Origin: Sphingopyxis macrogoltabida
GTDB taxonomy: Bacteria; Pseudomonadota; Alphaproteobacteria; Sphingomonadales; Sphingomonadaceae
Direction: 5' to 3'
NCBI RefSeq assembly: GCF_001314325.1
Contig: NZ_CP009429.1
Location: 4,960,501 to 5,024,500 of the forward strand
Length of the DNA: 64,000 bases
Part shown: piece after piece, positions 50,953-59,508 of the stretch
Numbering within the stretch: the stretch's first letter is position 1
Layout of the letters: each line of letters begins with the position of its first letter
Translations under genes and position numbers: made by a program
Notes under the pieces: generated by a model
What the model saw: the letters and a program-made list of their open reading frames with translations, nothing else
Databases searched by the model: none
Told to the model about the DNA's origin: nothing

Positions 50953-52324
50953 CCCGCTGATCCTCGCGCGCATCCAGTTCGCGGCGAACATCAGCTTCCA
51001 CATCCTCTTCCCGACGATCACCGTCGCGCTCGGTTGGGCGCTGCTCGGCTTCAAGCTCGCCTATAACCGCACGCAAGACGGCGCGTGGATGGACGCCTAT
51101 CGCCTGTGGGTGAAGGTCTTCGCGCTGAGCTTTGCGATGGGCGTCGTCTCGGGCATCACGATGAGCTTCCAGTTCGGCACCAACTGGCCGGGCTATATGG
51201 AAAAGGTCGGCAATGTCGCGGGGCCGCTGCTCGCCTATGAGGTGCTGACCGCCTTCTTCCTCGAGGCGGTGTTCCTCGGCATCATGCTGTTCGGCTTCAG
51301 CCGCGTGCCCAATTGGGTGCACACGATGGCGACGCTGCTGGTCGCGGGCGGCACGACGCTGTCGGCCTTCTGGATCATCGTGCTCAACAGCTGGATGCAG
51401 ACCCCGGTCGGTTATGAAATCCGGGACGGCGTCGTCCACGCGACCGACTGGTGGGCGATCGTCTTCAACCCGTCGATGCCCTATCGTCTGACGCATATGC
51501 TGATCGCCTCGGCGCTGACCGTCGCCTTCCTGATCGCCGGGATGAGTGCCTGGCGCTGGCTGAAGGACGGCGGCGGCGAAGGCGTTCGCCGCACCCTGAA
51601 AGCCGCAGTCTATGCCGCGGCGCTGCTGATCCCGGTGCAGATTTTCGTCGGCGACCAGCATGGGCTCAACACGCTGGAACATCAGCCGCAGAAGATCGCG
51701 GCGATGGAGGCCAATTGGGAAACGCGGGGTAATGTGCCGCTCGTCCTGTTCGCTATCCCCGACAGCGAGGCCCGCACCAACCATATGGAAATCGCGATCC
51801 CGTCGGGCGCCAGCCTGATCCTGAAACATCATGCCGATGGCGTCGTCCCCGGGCTCAACGATTATGAAGGCAACCATCCGCCGGTTGGACCCTTGTTCTG
51901 GGGATTCCGGATCATGGTCGGCATCGGGGTACTGATGCTCGCGCTGTCGTGGTTCGCGGCGTGGACGATCCGGCGGCGCGGGGTCGATGCGATGCCGCGC
52001 TGGCTCGGCTGGGGGCTGGTCGCGATGACCTTCAGCGGCTGGGGCGCGACGCTGGCGGGCTGGTACGTCACCGAGATCGGGCGCCAGCCGTGGCTCGTCA
52101 CCGGGGTACTCAAGACCGCCGACGCGGTCGGGCCGGTCGGCAGCGCGATGGTTGCGAGTTCGCTGACGCTGTATCTGGCGGTTTATGCGGTGCTGCTGAC
52201 GGCTTATGTCGCCGTCCTCTATCGCCTCGCGAAACTCGGCAAGGCGGCGCCCGAAACCAAGCCGATGTTCCCGCTGCCGGGCGTCGCGGAAGGTCCGGCC
52301 GAAGCGCTGGAGGTCAAGCCATGA
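50939..52324 (+). CDS. cydA: Cytochrome bd-type quinol oxidase subunit I
   Basis: 461 aa, nine helices. MDAIDPLILARIQFAANISFHILFPTITVALGW carries the first conserved His, and helix 5-6 the further ligands; GDQHGLNTLEHQPQKIAAMEANWE and the hallmark IGRQPWLV (GRQPW) are present. The Q-loop is short, as in the cyanide-insensitive CioA branch. It oxidises quinol and reduces oxygen at haems b and d without pumping. It follows the regulator and is coupled to cydB as ATGA. Confidence 0.95.
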   Translation: MDAIDPLILARIQFAANISFHILFPTITVALGWALLGFKLAYNRTQDGAWMDAYRLWVKVFALSFAMGVVSGITMSFQFGTNWPGYMEKVGNVAGPLLAYEVLTAFFLEAVFLGIMLFGFSRVPNWVHTMATLLVAGGTTLSAFWIIVLNSWMQTPVGYEIRDGVVHATDWWAIVFNPSMPYRLTHMLIASALTVAFLIAGMSAWRWLKDGGGEGVRRTLKAAVYAAALLIPVQIFVGDQHGLNTLEHQPQKIAAMEANWETRGNVPLVLFAIPDSEARTNHMEIAIPSGASLILKHHADGVVPGLNDYEGNHPPVGPLFWGFRIMVGIGVLMLALSWFAAWTIRRRGVDAMPRWLGWGLVAMTFSGWGATLAGWYVTEIGRQPWLVTGVLKTADAVGPVGSAMVASSLTLYLAVYAVLLTAYVAVLYRLAKLGKAAPETKPMFPLPGVAEGPAEALEVKP

Positions 52325-53328
52325 CGCCCTTCTTCGACCCGTGGTGGCTGCCCGTGATCTTCGCCGGGCTGATGGGCCTGTCGATCCTGCTTTACGTCAT
52401 CCTCGACGGCTATGACCTTGGTGTCGGCATGCTGACACGGCTCGAGAAGGATGAGAATCGTGACCTGATGGTCGCGTCGATCGGGCCGTTCTGGGATGCG
52501 AACGAGACATGGCTGGTGCTCGGCATCGGGCTGCTGCTCGTCGCCTTCCCGGTTGCGCACGGGCTGATCCTGACCCAGCTCTATCTGCCCGTCGTGCTGA
52601 TGCTCGTCGCGCTGATCCTGCGCGGCGTCAGTTTCGAGTTTCGCGCCAAGGCGCCGCCCGAGCACAAGCAGCGCTGGGACAATGCCTTTTTTGCCGGGTC
52701 GCTGCTCACCGCGCTCTGCCAGGGCTATATGCTCGGCGCCTATGTGCTCGGCTTCGACCAAAGCCTCGCCTCGGTGCTGTTCTGCCTGCTCGCGGCATTG
52801 GGCCTCGTCGCGGGCTATCTGTTCGTCGGCGCCTGCTGGCTGATCTACAAGGTCGAGGGCGATTTGCAGAAGCGCGCGGTGCGCTGGGCCGAGGTGACTT
52901 TGTGGCTGACCGCGCTGGCGATGGCGATCATCTCGATCGCGACCCCCCTGCTGTCCGAACGGATATTCGAGCGCTGGTTCCGCCTGCCCGAGATCATTGC
53001 GCTGCTGCCGATCCCGATTGCCGCCGCGACTTTGTTCATCGGCCTCGCGATCTTCCTGCGCCGTCCGCTGCGCGCGCGGGACGAACTGTCGTGGGTGCCG
53101 CTGGCGACCGCAGGCATCCTCTTCGCGCTGGGTTTCGTCGGCATCGCCTACAGCTTCTACCCCTATCTGATCGCCGACCGGCTCGACATCTGGCAGGCGG
53201 CAGCGAGCCCCGAATCGCTCAGTATCATCCTGATCGGGGCGCTATTCGTGCTGCCGGTGATTCTGGGATATTCGATCCTGTCGCACTGGATCTTCCGCGG
53301 GAAAGCGACGCACCTCAGCTACGAGTGA
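52321..53328 (+). CDS. cydB: Cytochrome bd-type quinol oxidase subunit II
   Basis: 335 aa, about eight to nine helices: the opening WLPVIFAGLMGLSILLYVILDGYDLGVGML, then DANETWLVLGIGLLLVAFPVAHG, are the conserved CydB blocks. It supports CydA and gives the structural pair. Start overlaps the cydA stop (ATGA). No cydX-like small subunit is evident after it; the next 180 bases are an intergenic repeat. Complete length for the Cio branch. Confidence 0.95.
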   Translation: MTPFFDPWWLPVIFAGLMGLSILLYVILDGYDLGVGMLTRLEKDENRDLMVASIGPFWDANETWLVLGIGLLLVAFPVAHGLILTQLYLPVVLMLVALILRGVSFEFRAKAPPEHKQRWDNAFFAGSLLTALCQGYMLGAYVLGFDQSLASVLFCLLAALGLVAGYLFVGACWLIYKVEGDLQKRAVRWAEVTLWLTALAMAIISIATPLLSERIFERWFRLPEIIALLPIPIAAATLFIGLAIFLRRPLRARDELSWVPLATAGILFALGFVGIAYSFYPYLIADRLDIWQAAASPESLSIILIGALFVLPVILGYSILSHWIFRGKATHLSYE

Positions 53329-53348
53329 GCGCGACCCAACGTGGTCCG

Positions 53349-53453
53349 CTTTGGGGTGGGAAGCGGACGTTTCCAACTTTTGTCATCCCCGCGAAAGCGG
53401 GGACCCAGAGTAGTGTAAACCCGCCCTGGGTTCCCGCTTTCGCGGGAATGACA
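53349..53453. repeat. Composite intergenic repeat after cydB
   Basis: Block A (CTTTGGGGTGGGAAGCGGAC, 53349-53374) precedes an imperfect inverted pair, 53381-53408 (TGTCATCCCCGCGAAAGCGG, continuing) and 53426-53453. Arms contain a GAAA-loop hairpin. It occupies the gap between cydB and the convergent nucleosidase gene. Confidence 0.82.
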
Positions 53454-53508
53454 CAATTGAGGAATTCCAAACGACTTACGTCCACTCCCGGCCGAAACCC
53501 GCCAACCG

Positions 53509-54159
53509 TCAAATCGTCGCCACCAGCCGTTCGACCTCGGTCGCTGCCAGTCGGGCCGCGCGGATCAGGTTCGCCTGAAAGTCGCCGCCGCTGTCGCCGT
53601 TCGCTTCGTCGGTGACCGCCTTGATCGCGGCCCAGGGCTTGCCCAGCCGCGCGGCGGCCTGCGCGACCGCGCCGACCTCCATGTCGACGAGGGTCGCGCC
53701 GAGCGACGTGAGGTCGGCGGCGGCGTCGGGGCAGGCGACGAAGCTGTCGCCGCTGGCGATGCGCGCGTGCGGCAGGCCGAGGCCGGGATCGGGCATCGCC
53801 GAAAAATGCGCCTCGGCGGGCTCGCCCATCGGCCATTCGCCGGCGCGGTAGCGGCGAAACCGGCCGGGATGCGTCGCGCCATAATCATGCTGGAGCGCCT
53901 CGGCGAGCCAGTAGGCGCCGGGTGCCGCGCCGAGCGCGCCGCAGGTGCCGCTCATCAACAGGAGGTCGGCCTCGGCGCCCAGCAGCCCCGCGGCGAGCGC
54001 GGCGTTGACCTTGCCGAGCCCGCAGGTGGCGATGGAAAGATCGTGGCCGTGCACGATGAGGTGGCGGAGGGCAAACGGGCCCGCCTCGCGCCGTCCGCTT
54101 GCAGGAAACAGGGCGTCGGCCTCTTCGGGCAGCGCGGCGAGAATCAGGATGCGAGCCAT
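53509..54159 (-). CDS. Nucleoside phosphorylase-family protein (MTA/SAH nucleosidase-like)
   Basis: 216 aa. Start ILILAALPEEADALFP (LxAlxxE), a Gly-rich GLGKVNAALAAGLLG, the MEVGAVAQAAARLGKPWAAIKAVTDEANGD block with substrate-binding Glu and the catalytic-type Asp near the end, as in MTAN. Function could be cleavage of methylthioadenosine or S-adenosylhomocysteine, or the related hopanoid-associated phosphorylase; the sequence does not separate these. The next 64 bases separate it from the divergent symporter. Confidence 0.85.
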   Translation of the reverse strand: MARILILAALPEEADALFPASGRREAGPFALRHLIVHGHDLSIATCGLGKVNAALAAGLLGAEADLLLMSGTCGALGAAPGAYWLAEALQHDYGATHPGRFRRYRAGEWPMGEPAEAHFSAMPDPGLGLPHARIASGDSFVACPDAAADLTSLGATLVDMEVGAVAQAAARLGKPWAAIKAVTDEANGDSGGDFQANLIRAARLAATEVERLVATI

Positions 54160-54223
54160 CGTGCCGGTCTATCGCCCCGTGCAGCCTTGCCAAGCGCGCA
54201 TCGCGCCGCCATCGCTCGTGCCG

Positions 54224-55183
54224 ATGATTTCGCGTATCTTCCCCGACCGTTTCGTCCCCGTGCTGTTCGCGACGGTCCTGCTCGCCAGCCTGCTGCCGGT
54301 GCGCGGCGTGGCGGTGCCCGTTGCGCAGGGGGTCTCCACCGCCGCGATCGTCTTTCTGTTTTTCCTGAACGGCGTCCGCCTGCCGCGCGAAGAGGTGCTG
54401 CACGGCATCCGTAACTGGAAATTGCAGGGCGCCACGCTCGCTTTCTGCTTCGGCTTCATGGCGCTGCTCGGGCTCGCCGCGCAGGCGGTAACCGCGCCGC
54501 TGCTCCCCGCGACGCTCGCGTTCGGCTTCCTCTTCCTCGGCATCTTGCCCTCGACCGTCCAGTCGGCGACCGCGGCGAGTAGTCTTGCGGGCGGCAATGT
54601 CGCGGCGAGCGTTGTCGCGGCGGCGCTGCTCAACCTCAGCGGCGTCGCGCTCTCGCCTTTGCTCTTCGCGCTGCTCGCCGGGGCCGAAGGCGAGATCCAT
54701 GGCGAGGCGGTGCTGCGCATCGTCTCGATCCTGCTCGTGCCTTTCGTAGCGGGACAGTTGGTTCAGCGTTGGCTGCGCCCGTGGGTGCTCGCGCATCGCG
54801 GTCTTGCGACCTTCATGGACCGCAGCGCGATCGCGATCGCGGTCTATGTCGCCTTTTCGGCGGCGGTCGTCGCGGGGATCTGGCAATTGCTCGACGGGCG
54901 CGAGATCGCGATCGTCGGTGCCGCGGTCGCCATATTGCTCGCGCTGTCCTTCGGTGGCGCATGGCTGACCGGCGGGCTGCTGAAGCTCGCGCGGCCGGAC
55001 CGCATCACTTTGCTCTTTTCGGGCGCCCAGAAAAGCATCGCCGTCGGCGCGCCGCTCGCCGCGACGCTCTTCCCGCCCGCCGTCGCCGGCATGGTGCTGG
55101 TCCCGATCCTCGTCTATCATATGGCGCAGCTGATCCTGTCGGCATGGATCGCGCCGGTGCTGAATCGTTCCGCACCGGTGTAG
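54224..55183 (+). CDS. Bile acid:sodium symporter-family transporter
   Basis: 319 aa, about ten helices, from ATG at 54224 with no good Shine-Dalgarno. Family marks: TAAIVFLFFLNGVRLPREEVLHGIRNWKLQ, LGILPSTVQSATAASSLAGGNVAASVVAAALLNL (sodium-binding region), and LLFSGAQKSIAVGAPLAATLFPPAVAGMVLVPILVYHMAQLILSA. It resembles the PanS/ASBT-like YocS branch, which moves organic acids such as pantothenate precursors. Substrate unknown. Confidence 0.92.
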   Translation: MISRIFPDRFVPVLFATVLLASLLPVRGVAVPVAQGVSTAAIVFLFFLNGVRLPREEVLHGIRNWKLQGATLAFCFGFMALLGLAAQAVTAPLLPATLAFGFLFLGILPSTVQSATAASSLAGGNVAASVVAAALLNLSGVALSPLLFALLAGAEGEIHGEAVLRIVSILLVPFVAGQLVQRWLRPWVLAHRGLATFMDRSAIAIAVYVAFSAAVVAGIWQLLDGREIAIVGAAVAILLALSFGGAWLTGGLLKLARPDRITLLFSGAQKSIAVGAPLAATLFPPAVAGMVLVPILVYHMAQLILSAWIAPVLNRSAPV

Positions 55184-55186
55184 TGC

Positions 55187-55215
55187 TTGAATAACACAGG
55201 TCCGCGTGCCATATA
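55187..55215 (+). promoter_or_regulatory. Promoter-like sequence of the telA operon
   Basis: TTGAAT (55187-55192), 17-base spacing, CATATA (55210-55215). It places the start about 40 bases before the telA ATG at 55261. It follows the symporter stop by only 3 bases, so telA seems to have its own promoter. Confidence 0.45.
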
Positions 55216-55260
55216 GGGATGCGGCGCCTTGGCAGACTTGGGTGCTTGGAAGGAAGACGA

Positions 55261-56472
55261 ATGAGCGAAGCGACCGCAACGGCAACCGCGACCGACGAAC
55301 TGAAGCTGACCCCGCCCGATCCCGTGCCCGTGGTCACGCCCGAAAAGGCCGCCGGTCTTGTCCCGCTGTCGACCGAGCAGAAATCGAAGCTCGAGGAACG
55401 CGTCGACGGCTTCATCGACGACCTTGTCGCGCAGGACGTCAATTCGCCCGCCTTCGGGCAAAAGGTCGACCAGATCACCAACATGGGCCGCAAGGAGATG
55501 CTGGAGGCGGCGAACCAGTCGAACCGCTTCCTCGACCGCCCGATCAAGGCGATGGACCGCGACACCGACATCGGCCAGAATCTGATCGAACTCCGCAATA
55601 CCGTCGAGCGGCTCGATCCGTCGGCGAACGGCAAGTTCCTGACCAAGCGCGGCTTTTTCGACAAGCTCTTCGGCGGCAAGGTCGGCAATTATTTCGCGCA
55701 ATATCGCAGCGCGCAGACGCATATCGGCGGCATCCTGACCGCGCTGGCCAACGGCAAGGACGAGCTGTTGATGGACAATGCCGCCATCGACGTCGAACGC
55801 CGCAAGCTGTGGGAAGCGATGGGCAAGCTCGAGCAGATGGTCCACATCGCCCAGACGCTCGACGAGAAACTGGAAGCGAAAGCGAACGAACTCGACGGCG
55901 TCGATCCTGCCAAGGCCAAGGTGATCCGCGAGAATGCGCTTTTCTATGCCCGCCAGCGGACGCAGGACCTGCTGACGCAAATGGCGGTGACGGTGCAGGG
56001 CTATCTCGCGCTCGATCTCGTCAAGAAGAACAATGTCGAACTGGTGAAGGGTGTCGACCGCGCCTCGACCACCACCGTCGGCGCGCTCAAGACCGCGATC
56101 ACCGTCGCGCAAGCGATGACGAACCAGAAGCTGGTGCTCGAACAGATCACCGCGCTCAACACGACGACCGCGAACATCATCGACGGCACGTCGAAGATGC
56201 TGAAGGACAATACGGCGCGCATCCACGAACAGGCGGCATCGAGCACGATCCCGATGGAGACGCTGCAGCGCGCCTTCCAGAATATCTATGACACGATGGA
56301 CGCGATCGACACCTTCAAGCTCAAGGCGCTCGACAGCATGAAGACGACGGTGACGACGCTGGAGGGCGAGGTCGCGAAGTCGAAGGGCTATATCGCGCGC
56401 GCCGAGGGCGCGAGCCAGGCACAGGCGAGCGTCGGCGGCGCCGACAGTCCGCTCGCCGCGCTCGAAGGCTAG
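55261..56472 (+). CDS. TelA-family toxic-anion resistance protein
   Basis: 403 aa from ATG at 55261 with GGAAGGAAGACG ahead of it. Long helical, coiled-coil-like protein: FIDDLVAQDVNSPAFGQKVDQI, FLTKRGFFDKLFGGKVGNYF, KLEQMVHIAQTLDEKLEAKANE, KTAITVAQAMTNQKLVLEQITALN. TelA proteins were named for tellurite resistance; YaaN of Bacillus is a homologue. It acts at the membrane, probably in envelope stress. It is followed after 8 bases by an XpaC-like gene, the same pairing as xpaC-yaaN in Bacillus. Confidence 0.92.
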   Translation: MSEATATATATDELKLTPPDPVPVVTPEKAAGLVPLSTEQKSKLEERVDGFIDDLVAQDVNSPAFGQKVDQITNMGRKEMLEAANQSNRFLDRPIKAMDRDTDIGQNLIELRNTVERLDPSANGKFLTKRGFFDKLFGGKVGNYFAQYRSAQTHIGGILTALANGKDELLMDNAAIDVERRKLWEAMGKLEQMVHIAQTLDEKLEAKANELDGVDPAKAKVIRENALFYARQRTQDLLTQMAVTVQGYLALDLVKKNNVELVKGVDRASTTTVGALKTAITVAQAMTNQKLVLEQITALNTTTANIIDGTSKMLKDNTARIHEQAASSTIPMETLQRAFQNIYDTMDAIDTFKLKALDSMKTTVTTLEGEVAKSKGYIARAEGASQAQASVGGADSPLAALEG

Positions 56473-56480
56473 GGCGGCAG

Positions 56481-57218
56481 ATGAGCATGAGCGAAGTCGA
56501 CAAGGTCCGGCTGTCGGCGGCATCGGCGATCGAACGGTCGCGCGAGCGGCGCCGCCCGATCGGCACCAAGAGCGTCGCGCTCCGCCGCCAGCACCTCTAC
56601 AAGAAGCTCGGCCGGATGCTCGTCGCGGGCGGCATCGTGCTGATCGGCGCGGCGTTGTTCGGCGCGCTGATCCAGCCGCTCGGCTTCGTCGGCCTGCTCG
56701 CGCTGTTCGTGCTGCTGGTCGGGGTCGCGGTGATGTTCGGCAAATGGCCGCCCTTTCCCGAGCCGCGCCAGGCCGATTTGCCCAAGGCCGATCTGAAACA
56801 GCTCGCGGGGCGTACCGAAATCTGGCTCGAGGCGCAGCGCCCCGCGCTCCCGGCGCCGGCACGCCAGCTCGTCGACGGCATCGGGGTCCAGCTCGACCTG
56901 CTCGCGCCGCAGCTCCAGACGCTTGACGCGGCGAGCCCGGCGGCGGCGAATATTCGCAAGCTGGTGGGCGAGGATTTGCCCGAACTCGTTGCGGGTTATC
57001 AGCGCATCCCGGCGGGGCTCCGCGGCGAGGCGCATGCCGGGCGGACGCCCGACGAAACGCTGATCGGCGGGCTGAAGACGCTCGAAAGCGAGATCGGCCA
57101 TGCCGCGCGGAGCCTTGCGGCGGGCGAGCTCGACAAGCTCGCGACGCGCGAGCGCTATCTCCAGCTCAAATATCAGGGGCTGGAAGGCGAAGACGCGCCG
57201 GGCGGCGGCGCCGTTTAG
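56481..57218 (+). CDS. XpaC-like membrane protein, partner of TelA
   Basis: 245 aa. Two adjacent helices at about 46-82 (MLVAGGIVLIGAALFGALI, VGLLALFVLLVGVAVMF) are followed by a helical domain rich in Leu/Gln/Asp (ADLKQLAGRTEIWLEAQRPALP, RQLVDGIGVQLDLLAPQLQTLD). The layout matches the XpaC (5-bromo-4-chloroindolyl phosphate hydrolysis) family. It comes 8 bases after telA, so the two likely form one operon. It converges with the FAD gene, overlapping its stop by 4 bases. Confidence 0.75.
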   Translation: MSMSEVDKVRLSAASAIERSRERRRPIGTKSVALRRQHLYKKLGRMLVAGGIVLIGAALFGALIQPLGFVGLLALFVLLVGVAVMFGKWPPFPEPRQADLPKADLKQLAGRTEIWLEAQRPALPAPARQLVDGIGVQLDLLAPQLQTLDAASPAAANIRKLVGEDLPELVAGYQRIPAGLRGEAHAGRTPDETLIGGLKTLESEIGHAARSLAAGELDKLATRERYLQLKYQGLEGEDAPGGGAV

Positions 57219-58618
57219 AGCCCTTCGCCCGCGACCCAGTGCGCGTTGACCAGCCGGCGCGCGAGCGCGCCGACCTGGATGCGGATATCGGGGACGGCGA
57301 CAACCTCCCACAGATCGCCGCGCGTCATCGGCCCGATCGCAAGGATATGTTCGGAGGCGCGGCCCTTCGCGTCGACGACATGCCCGTCGCGATCGATGTC
57401 GAGCCCGAGCCGCAGCGCATCGGGACGGATGCGCCCGGCCGCGAGCATGCGGCGGACGAGCGGATCGGACGAGCGCAAGAGATCGCCCTGCGGCCCGGTG
57501 CAATTGATCATCCGCGCCGCGCGCAGCGTGGCGATTGTATCGGACCCGCGCGGCCGCCAGTCGACGGCCAGCGCATCGGGGTTGGCCCGTACCGCGGCGA
57601 TCTTGCCGGCGCGGAAGACGAGCTGCCCCGACTGGACGAGCGCGTCGATGCGGTCGGCAACCGCGGGCGCGAGGCGGTGGCGGTGGACGTCCCAGAAGGG
57701 GCGGAGATGGCGGAGGAACCGCGCGCGCTTTTCGGCATCGGCCGAGGCCCACATCATCTGCGTGATCGGCCGGATCGAATCGACCGCGAGCCGCCAGTCG
57801 TGCCGGCGCGCTTCATCGCGCGCCCAGTGCACCAGTTCGGAGAGTTCGGGCGCCGGCTTTGCCAGCACCGGGCGCGGACGCGGCAGCCCGTCGAGGTGGC
57901 GATGGGGGCGAAGCCCGCGCCGTGACAGCGCGACGATCGGGCCGGAAAAGCCCTGTGCGGTGAGGCGAAGGATGACGTCGACCGCGGTCAGCCCGGTGCC
58001 GATGACCAGCACCGGATCGTCGTTTGCCAGCCCCTCGGTGAAATCGCCCGCCCAGGGATCGCCGATATAGCGGTGCGCGGGCAGCCCGGCGCCGGCGAGT
58101 CCGGGCGGGTCGTGCGGCGGCAGGTTGCCGATCGCGAGCACGGCGCGGTCGGCTTCGATCAGCCCGCCGTTGACCAGCCCCAGCGTGACCTGTCCGCTGC
58201 GCTCCTCGATATCGAGCACCTCGTCGTCGACGAGCTTCAACCGCCGGCCATAGCGCTCCATCGCCATGGCCAGCGCCTCGCGCAGATAGCGGCCATAGGT
58301 CGCGCGGGTGACGAAAGCGGTGTCGCAGCCGAGCCCGCGCGCGGCCAGCCAGTCGCAGAAATGGTCGGGGCGGTCGGCAAAGGCGCTCATATTGCCGGCG
58401 CGGACGTTGAGGAGGTGGGCGCTCTCGCTGCTGCTATAGGCGACCCCGGCGCCCATCCGGTGCCGGTCGCGTTCGATCAGCAGCACCTCGACATCGGCCT
58501 GTTCGAGCAGGTTCAGCGCGAGCATCGTCCCCGAAAAACCGGCGCCGACGATCGCGACGCGCGTCGCGGTGCGGAAACGCGGGCGCGGCGCGTGAAGTTC
58601 GGTGGTGATCAGATTCAC
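57215..58618 (-). CDS. COG4529-type FAD/NAD(P)-binding protein
   Basis: 467 aa from GTG at 58618. FAD-binding RVAIVGAGFSGTMLALNLLEQ (GxGxxG), LLIERDRHRMGAGVAYSS, HLLNVRAGNMSAF, then a second Rossmann VLVIGTGLTAVDVILRL and AILAIGP-type closing GPMTRGDLWEVVAVPDI. It is the HI0933/COG4529 group, near amino-acid N-hydroxylases and monooxygenases. GTG overlaps the TauD stop (GTGA), so synthesis is coupled to TauD. Substrate unknown. Confidence 0.88.
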   Translation of the reverse strand: MNLITTELHAPRPRFRTATRVAIVGAGFSGTMLALNLLEQADVEVLLIERDRHRMGAGVAYSSSESAHLLNVRAGNMSAFADRPDHFCDWLAARGLGCDTAFVTRATYGRYLREALAMAMERYGRRLKLVDDEVLDIEERSGQVTLGLVNGGLIEADRAVLAIGNLPPHDPPGLAGAGLPAHRYIGDPWAGDFTEGLANDDPVLVIGTGLTAVDVILRLTAQGFSGPIVALSRRGLRPHRHLDGLPRPRPVLAKPAPELSELVHWARDEARRHDWRLAVDSIRPITQMMWASADAEKRARFLRHLRPFWDVHRHRLAPAVADRIDALVQSGQLVFRAGKIAAVRANPDALAVDWRPRGSDTIATLRAARMINCTGPQGDLLRSSDPLVRRMLAAGRIRPDALRLGLDIDRDGHVVDAKGRASEHILAIGPMTRGDLWEVVAVPDIRIQVGALARRLVNAHWVAGEGL

Positions 58619-59508
58619 CGGGTGACCACGTCGCCGGAAACGGTCACGCGCTCGAGCACGCGATGCTCGGGCCAATAGTCGCCGACCGCATAATGCTGGG
58701 TCGACCGGTTGTCCCAGATGCCGATCGCGTTCGGCGTCCAGCGGAAGCGGACCTGATATTCGGGCACCTTGATCCGGTCGAACAGCAGGCGGAGCAGGCT
58801 GTCGCTCTCTTCTTCGGGCAGGCCGACGATGCGGCTGGTGAAGGTGTAGTTGACGTAGAGGATCTTCTCGCCGGTTTCGGGATGCGTGCGGACCACCGGG
58901 TGCCGGACGGGCGGAAAGTCGCGGGCAAGCTGTTCGCGTTTTTCCTCCGACACCCGGCCGCCGAAGCTGCGGACGATGTCATGTTCGGCCTCCAGCCCCT
59001 CGATCCGGTCCTTCACCGGTTGCGGCAGTCCGGCGTATGCAGCGGCGGTGTCGGCCCACATCGTGTCGCCACCGAGCGGCGGCAGGATGCGCGCACGCAG
59101 GATCGACGCGATCGACGGCCGCTCGCGAAAGGTCACGTCGGTGTGCCATTTGTTATAGGCCTGAAAGGGCGCCAGCGTCGCGGCGGTGAGCTGGACGCCT
59201 TCGACACCCTCGATGCGCAGGATTTCGGGATAGCCCGCAACCGACGGGATCACAGGGTGCCCCTCCAGTTCGCCGAACAGCCGGCCGAGCCGGACATGGC
59301 TTTCGTGGCTGATGTCCTGATCGCGGAAAAAGACGACCTTGAACCGGAGCCAGGCGGCGCGCAGCAGGTCGGCCTCTTCGGACGACAGCGGCCGGTCGAG
59401 GTCGAGCCCCCCGATTTCGGCGCCGATCGTCGGGGTTGCGGGCAGGATGGCGATGCCAAGCGAGCGGGCGGCCTCGAACAGGTCGGGGGTGTCAAGCTGG
59501 GTGGCCAT
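58615..59508 (-). CDS. TauD/TfdA-family 2-oxoglutarate dioxygenase
   Basis: 297 aa. Iron facial triad: His122 and Asp124 in KWHTDVTF and His272 in RSTQHYAVGD; 2-oxoglutarate Arg in EHRVLERV (near 283-287). N-terminal GAEIGGLDLDRPLSSEE is typical of TauD. It hydroxylates a sulfonate, phenoxy acid or similar compound; the substrate cannot be told. It is the first gene of a two-gene operon with the FAD protein. An AT-rich region upstream (59578-59605) holds a -35/-10-like TTGTCA and TATGTT. Confidence 0.94.
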   Translation of the reverse strand: MATQLDTPDLFEAARSLGIAILPATPTIGAEIGGLDLDRPLSSEEADLLRAAWLRFKVVFFRDQDISHESHVRLGRLFGELEGHPVIPSVAGYPEILRIEGVEGVQLTAATLAPFQAYNKWHTDVTFRERPSIASILRARILPPLGGDTMWADTAAAYAGLPQPVKDRIEGLEAEHDIVRSFGGRVSEEKREQLARDFPPVRHPVVRTHPETGEKILYVNYTFTSRIVGLPEEESDSLLRLLFDRIKVPEYQVRFRWTPNAIGIWDNRSTQHYAVGDYWPEHRVLERVTVSGDVVTR

